Part shown: positions 6,216 through 8,398 of the stretch, piece by piece
Numbering within the stretch: position 1 is the first letter of the stretch
Layout of the letters: each line of letters begins with the position of its first letter
DNA from: Pseudomonadota bacterium
Lineage (GTDB): Bacteria; Pseudomonadota; Gammaproteobacteria; Burkholderiales; Burkholderiaceae_C
Reading direction: 5' to 3'
Assembly (NCBI GenBank): GCA_023418355.1
Contig: JAEZZU010000310.1
Coordinates: 1 to 8,398, forward strand
Length of the DNA: 8,398 bases
Position numbers and translations under genes: made by a program
Notes under the pieces: generated by a model
What the model saw: the letters and a program-made list of their open reading frames with translations, nothing else
Databases searched by the model: none
What the model was told of the DNA's origin: nothing

Positions 6216-7958
6216 TCAGAACGTCTCCCAGTCGTCATTGTCGGCAGCGGCAGGCTTGGCAACCACAGCAGGTACTGCCTTTTTGGCCTTGGCAGCTTGT
6301 ACCGCGGGCTGGGCTGCGGGCTTGGCCGTTACCTTGGGCGCAGCGGCCTTGACGGCTGGCACCGCACGCTGCACGGCCACCGGCGCAGCGCTGGGCTGAG
6401 CCACCGTGGTGCTGTTGCCCAGCTTGAAGGCCGCCACCACCTGCTTCAGGCGCTGGGCCTGATCGTGCATGGCATTGGCGGCGGCGCTGGATTCTTCCAC
6501 CAGCGCGGCGTTTTGCTGCGTCATCTGGTCCAGGTTGCTGACAGCGGTATTGACCTGACCAAAGCCCTCGCTCTGTTCAGACGAAGAGGCCGTAATCTCG
6601 CCAATCAGGTCGGTCACACGGCGCACGCTGGAGACGATTTCTTCCATGCTCACACCGGCCTGGTTGACCTGAGAGGCCCCCACTTCCACGCTGCTGACGC
6701 TGGCCTCGATCAGGCCCTTGATTTCCTTGGCAGCCTCGGCACTGCGCTGGGCCAGGGTACGCACCTCACCGGCCACCACGGCAAAGCCACGGCCTTGCTC
6801 ACCGGCACGCGCCGCTTCCACAGCCGCGTTCAGCGCCAGGATGTTGGTCTGGAAGGCAATGCCGTCAATCACGCCGATGATGTCGCTGATCTTGCGGCTG
6901 GAGGCATTGATTTCTTCCATGCTGCGCACCACCTGCTGCACCACATCACCACCACGCTCGGCTGCCTGCACGGCAGTGCTGGCCAGCTGGTTGGCCTGGC
7001 GCGAAGTGTCAGCCGCCTGCTTCACGCTGGCGCTCATTTCTTCGACGCTGGCAGCGGTTTGCTGCAAGTTGGCAGCCGTCTGTTCGGTACGCGCCGACAG
7101 GTCCTGGTTGCCCGATGCGATCTGGCCGGCAGCAGAGGACACGGCATCCACGCCCTCACGCACCTCGCCGATCACCGAGCGCAGGCGCACAGCCATATTG
7201 CTCAGCGCATTGAGCAGCTGACCCAATTCATCCTTGCGCGAAGTCTTTGCCTGCACGGTCAGGTCACCGGTGCCAATGGCTTCCGTCAGTGCCACGGCTT
7301 CCTGCAAGGGGCGGTTGATATTGCTCACCAGCCAGCGTGCCAGCACGACACCCAGCAGCAGCAGGACGCCAGTGCTGATCCAGCCCAGCAGACTGGCGCG
7401 CTCACGCGCAGCATCTGCAGCGACCATCAGCTCCTGCAGCTGCTCGCGCTGCAGGTCAATGAATTCACCGATCTTGCCGCCGTAGATTTCGGCGTAATGC
7501 ACATACTCACCCAGCGCATAGTTGGCACGTGCGTTGTAGTCGTCCTGATCCACCGTGTTGACCGCGCGTTCACGGCTTTTCTTGAGGTCATCGAACGCAG
7601 CCAATACGGCATCAAACGACTTGCGATCGCGCTCGGACACCAGGGCTGCTTCCATTTCCTCCAGAGCAGCAAAAGCAACGGTGTAGAGGTTTTTGAAGCG
7701 CTTGGTAAAAGCATCCTGCAGGCGCATCTCATTGGTGGCCTGCATGGCAATACCGGATTCGATGCTGCGCAGAATCTTGCCGCGCATGCTCTCGGCCAGT
7801 GCAATCTTGCGCTCAATGCGCTGCACGTCCTGGCGCGACTTTTCCATCGTATGCATGGTGCTTTGCTGTACCCAGAGGTTGGACAGCATCATCACCACAA
7901 GCAAACCCAAAATCGTGACCCACAGCTTGGGGGCCACACGCACATTCGACAAATTCAT
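6216..7958 (-). CDS. Methyl-accepting chemotaxis protein (transmembrane chemoreceptor)
   Basis: Inner-membrane chemoreceptor signalling through CheW/CheA to the flagellar motor. The 580 residues contain: a short cytoplasmic N-terminus; membrane segment 1 (about 12-29); a periplasmic, mostly helical sensor of ~160 residues (30-189), four-helix-bundle-like, ligand unknown; membrane segment 2 (about 190-210); HAMP (about 211-263, NINRPLQEAV to ELGQLLNALS); and the signalling domain (about 273-512). The hairpin tip is textbook: GVIDGIAFQTNILALNAAVE (362-381) then AARAGEQGRGFAVVAGEVR. Methylation-type Glu/Gln pairs flank it. A 60-residue Ala/Pro/Lys-rich linker leads to the C-terminal DWETF (576-580), a variant of the NWETF pentapeptide that tethers CheR and CheB. 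The ATG at 7956-7958 is preferred: the open frame extends 54 codons upstream but those residues are not membrane- or receptor-like. Only a weak GAAGAA precedes the start. It is single-gene, ended by the hairpin at 6153-6180. Confidence 0.96.
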   Translation of the reverse strand: MNLSNVRVAPKLWVTILGLLVVMMLSNLWVQQSTMHTMEKSRQDVQRIERKIALAESMRGKILRSIESGIAMQATNEMRLQDAFTKRFKNLYTVAFAALEEMEAALVSERDRKSFDAVLAAFDDLKKSRERAVNTVDQDDYNARANYALGEYVHYAEIYGGKIGEFIDLQREQLQELMVAADAARERASLLGWISTGVLLLLGVVLARWLVSNINRPLQEAVALTEAIGTGDLTVQAKTSRKDELGQLLNALSNMAVRLRSVIGEVREGVDAVSSAAGQIASGNQDLSARTEQTAANLQQTAASVEEMSASVKQAADTSRQANQLASTAVQAAERGGDVVQQVVRSMEEINASSRKISDIIGVIDGIAFQTNILALNAAVEAARAGEQGRGFAVVAGEVRTLAQRSAEAAKEIKGLIEASVSSVEVGASQVNQAGVSMEEIVSSVRRVTDLIGEITASSSEQSEGFGQVNTAVSNLDQMTQQNAALVEESSAAANAMHDQAQRLKQVVAAFKLGNSTTVAQPSAAPVAVQRAVPAVKAAAPKVTAKPAAQPAVQAAKAKKAVPAVVAKPAAADNDDWETF

Positions 7959-7971
7959 GGCTGTTGATTCT

Positions 7972-8073
7972 TCACACTGATTGGCTATGCGTACTGCGGC
8001 TGCAATGCGCTTCAGAGGTTGCCAAGTGAGTCCAGCGTGATGTACTTCCCGCATGAACTGCCGTTTTACCCAT
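7972..8073 (-). CDS. Possible 33-residue leader ORF upstream of the chemoreceptor
   Basis: On the minus strand an ATG at 8071-8073 opens a 33-codon frame ending in TGA at 7972-7974, 13 bases before the chemoreceptor ATG and in a different frame. Its start is preceded by CGGAGG with a 4-base spacer (complement at 8078-8083), the best ribosome-binding site in the region and much better than the receptor's own. The peptide (MGKTAVHAGSTSRWTHLATS, then EAHCSRSTHSQSV) is Ser/Thr/His-rich with no known motif. It could be a leader peptide coupling translation to the receptor, or a chance frame. Nothing beyond the ribosome-binding site and position supports it. Confidence 0.25.
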   Translation of the reverse strand: MGKTAVHAGSTSRWTHLATSEAHCSRSTHSQSV

Positions 8074-8106
8074 GTTGCCTCCGAAACATGAGCAAGCAAC
8101 CCGGCT

Positions 8107-8133
8107 GCCATGGCTTGCAACAGTCAAGCTTTA
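8107..8133 (-). promoter_or_regulatory. Weak candidate sigma-28 (FliA) promoter for the chemoreceptor
   Basis: The minus strand reads TAAAGCTT, 11 bases, then GCCATGGC. The -35 half matches the FliA consensus TAAAGTTT at seven of eight positions and the 11-base spacer is ideal, but the -10 half matches GCCGATAA only in its first three bases. Chemoreceptor genes are often FliA-controlled, which makes the site worth noting; on sequence alone it is marginal. Confidence 0.25.
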
Positions 8134-8195
8134 GGCCCGTGGTTTTGTGGCCCTGTTTTTCAACGAGGTGTACCCTTGGCGATTGCGGATTATGA

Positions 8196-8226
8196 GGTAA
8201 CTTTTATTTACAAATAATGGTTTACC
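8196..8226. repeat. AT-rich imperfect dyad upstream of the chemoreceptor
   Basis: A perfect inner inverted repeat, TTATTT-AC-AAATAA (8204-8217), is nested inside GGTAA (8196-8200) and TTACC (8222-8226), nearly concentric. It is the most AT-rich stretch of the window. It could be an operator or bent DNA near the receptor promoter; it is not a terminator because it lacks a GC stem. Role is inferred. Confidence 0.3.
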
Positions 8227-8252
8227 CTAATTCCACACTAAATCAGGCCAAT

Positions 8253-8281
8253 AAAAAAAGGCGCCTCGAAAGGCTAATGCC
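8253..8281 (-). terminator. Probable rho-independent terminator for transcription entering from the right
   Basis: On the minus strand GGC, a four-base bulge ATTA, GCCT, a TTCG loop, AGGC and GCC are followed immediately by seven Ts (complement of 8253-8259). The inner stem GCCT/AGGC with a UUCG loop and the outer GGC/GCC pair form a bulged hairpin with a strong U-tract. No leftward gene is complete upstream inside the window, so it probably ends a transcript from beyond the right edge. Confidence 0.6.
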
Positions 8282-8341
8282 GTTCACTTAAGGTTTTCTG
8301 ACCTGTTTGATGGGATAGCGTGACGGCACTTTTTTGACCAC

Positions 8342-8363
8342 ACGGGGGCATGTTCGCCCCCGT
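8342..8363. repeat. GC-rich hairpin near the right edge
   Basis: ACGGGGGC (8342-8349) pairs with GCCCCCGT (8356-8363) around a six-base loop. Neither side has a T-tract directly after it, so it is not a simple intrinsic terminator. It may stabilise the 3' end of a leftward message or belong to a leader of a rightward gene starting at the window edge. Confidence 0.45.
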
Positions 8364-8398
8364 CGCTGTTTGGGGAGCAACCTCTCACTGAGCCTTAT

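Larger units (their letters stand above)
7959..8398. other. 440-base intergenic region upstream of the chemoreceptor
   Basis: No full-length gene is supported here. It holds the possible leader ORF, the weak sigma-28-like site, the AT-rich dyad, the terminator at 8253-8281 and the hairpin at 8342-8363. At the extreme right the minus strand reads AAG-GCT-CAG-TGA, with TGA at 8385-8387, which would be the last codons (KAQ, stop) of a leftward gene beyond the edge. That reading agrees with the downstream hairpin and terminator but rests on three codons, so it is tentative. Confidence 0.4.

Noticed and set aside
6297..7967. 556-codon plus-strand open frame opposite the chemoreceptor
   Set aside because: It lies entirely antisense to a textbook MCP, is rich in His, Gly and Leu in a way typical of antisense frames of GC-rich genes, and shows no domain.
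7959..8120. 54-codon N-terminal extension of the chemoreceptor (TTG start near 8120)
   Set aside because: The extension has no signal or sensor character, the receptor's first membrane segment fits the start at 7958, and the upstream start has no supporting ribosome-binding site in that frame.

Overview
This GC-rich window with dense, mostly leftward gene packing looks like chromosomal DNA of a betaproteobacterium, most likely Burkholderiales/Comamonadaceae (Comamonas-like). That placement is inferred from family content and sequence style: a quinone oxidoreductase close to E. coli Qor, a DUF3422 membrane protein, an MCP ending in DWETF, and a Nudix/DUF4743 protein. No search was run. I see no tRNA, rRNA, CRISPR array, insertion sequence, phage gene or integrase.

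Layout from left to right. At 1-1630 a leftward two-gene unit encodes quinone oxidoreductase (qor) followed 17 bases later by a Nudix hydrolase with an N-terminal DUF4743-like region, which runs off the left edge. A 98-base divergent gap (1631-1728) carries a perfect 14-base palindrome and separates qor from a rightward EamA/DMT-family transporter (1729-2640). That transporter is followed by a 57-residue coiled-coil protein (2699-2872). A strong hairpin at 2871-2898 sits in the convergent gap and probably ends transcription from both sides. From 6059 leftward to 2938 come three same-strand genes: a DUF3422 membrane protein, a second EamA transporter with a GTG start, and an SDR-fold protein whose catalytic Tyr and Lys are replaced by Ser and Arg. 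The last two are tightly spaced and probably cotranscribed.

The gene upstream of that group, 6216-7958 leftward, is a full transmembrane chemoreceptor with two membrane segments, a HAMP domain, the conserved signalling tip and a CheR/CheB-tethering pentapeptide. It ends in a classic hairpin-plus-T5 terminator. Its 440-base upstream region (7959-8398) holds no clear full gene. It has a possible 33-residue leader ORF with a good ribosome-binding site, a weak sigma-28-like promoter, an AT-rich dyad, and hairpins on the minus strand that look like the 3' end of a gene lying beyond the right edge.

Overall the genes are ordinary metabolism, transport and sensing. I found no convincing novel multi-gene system. 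The items most worth a second look are the SDR lacking its catalytic residues, the palindrome between qor and the transporter, the small coiled-coil gene, and the regulatory structure upstream of the chemoreceptor.
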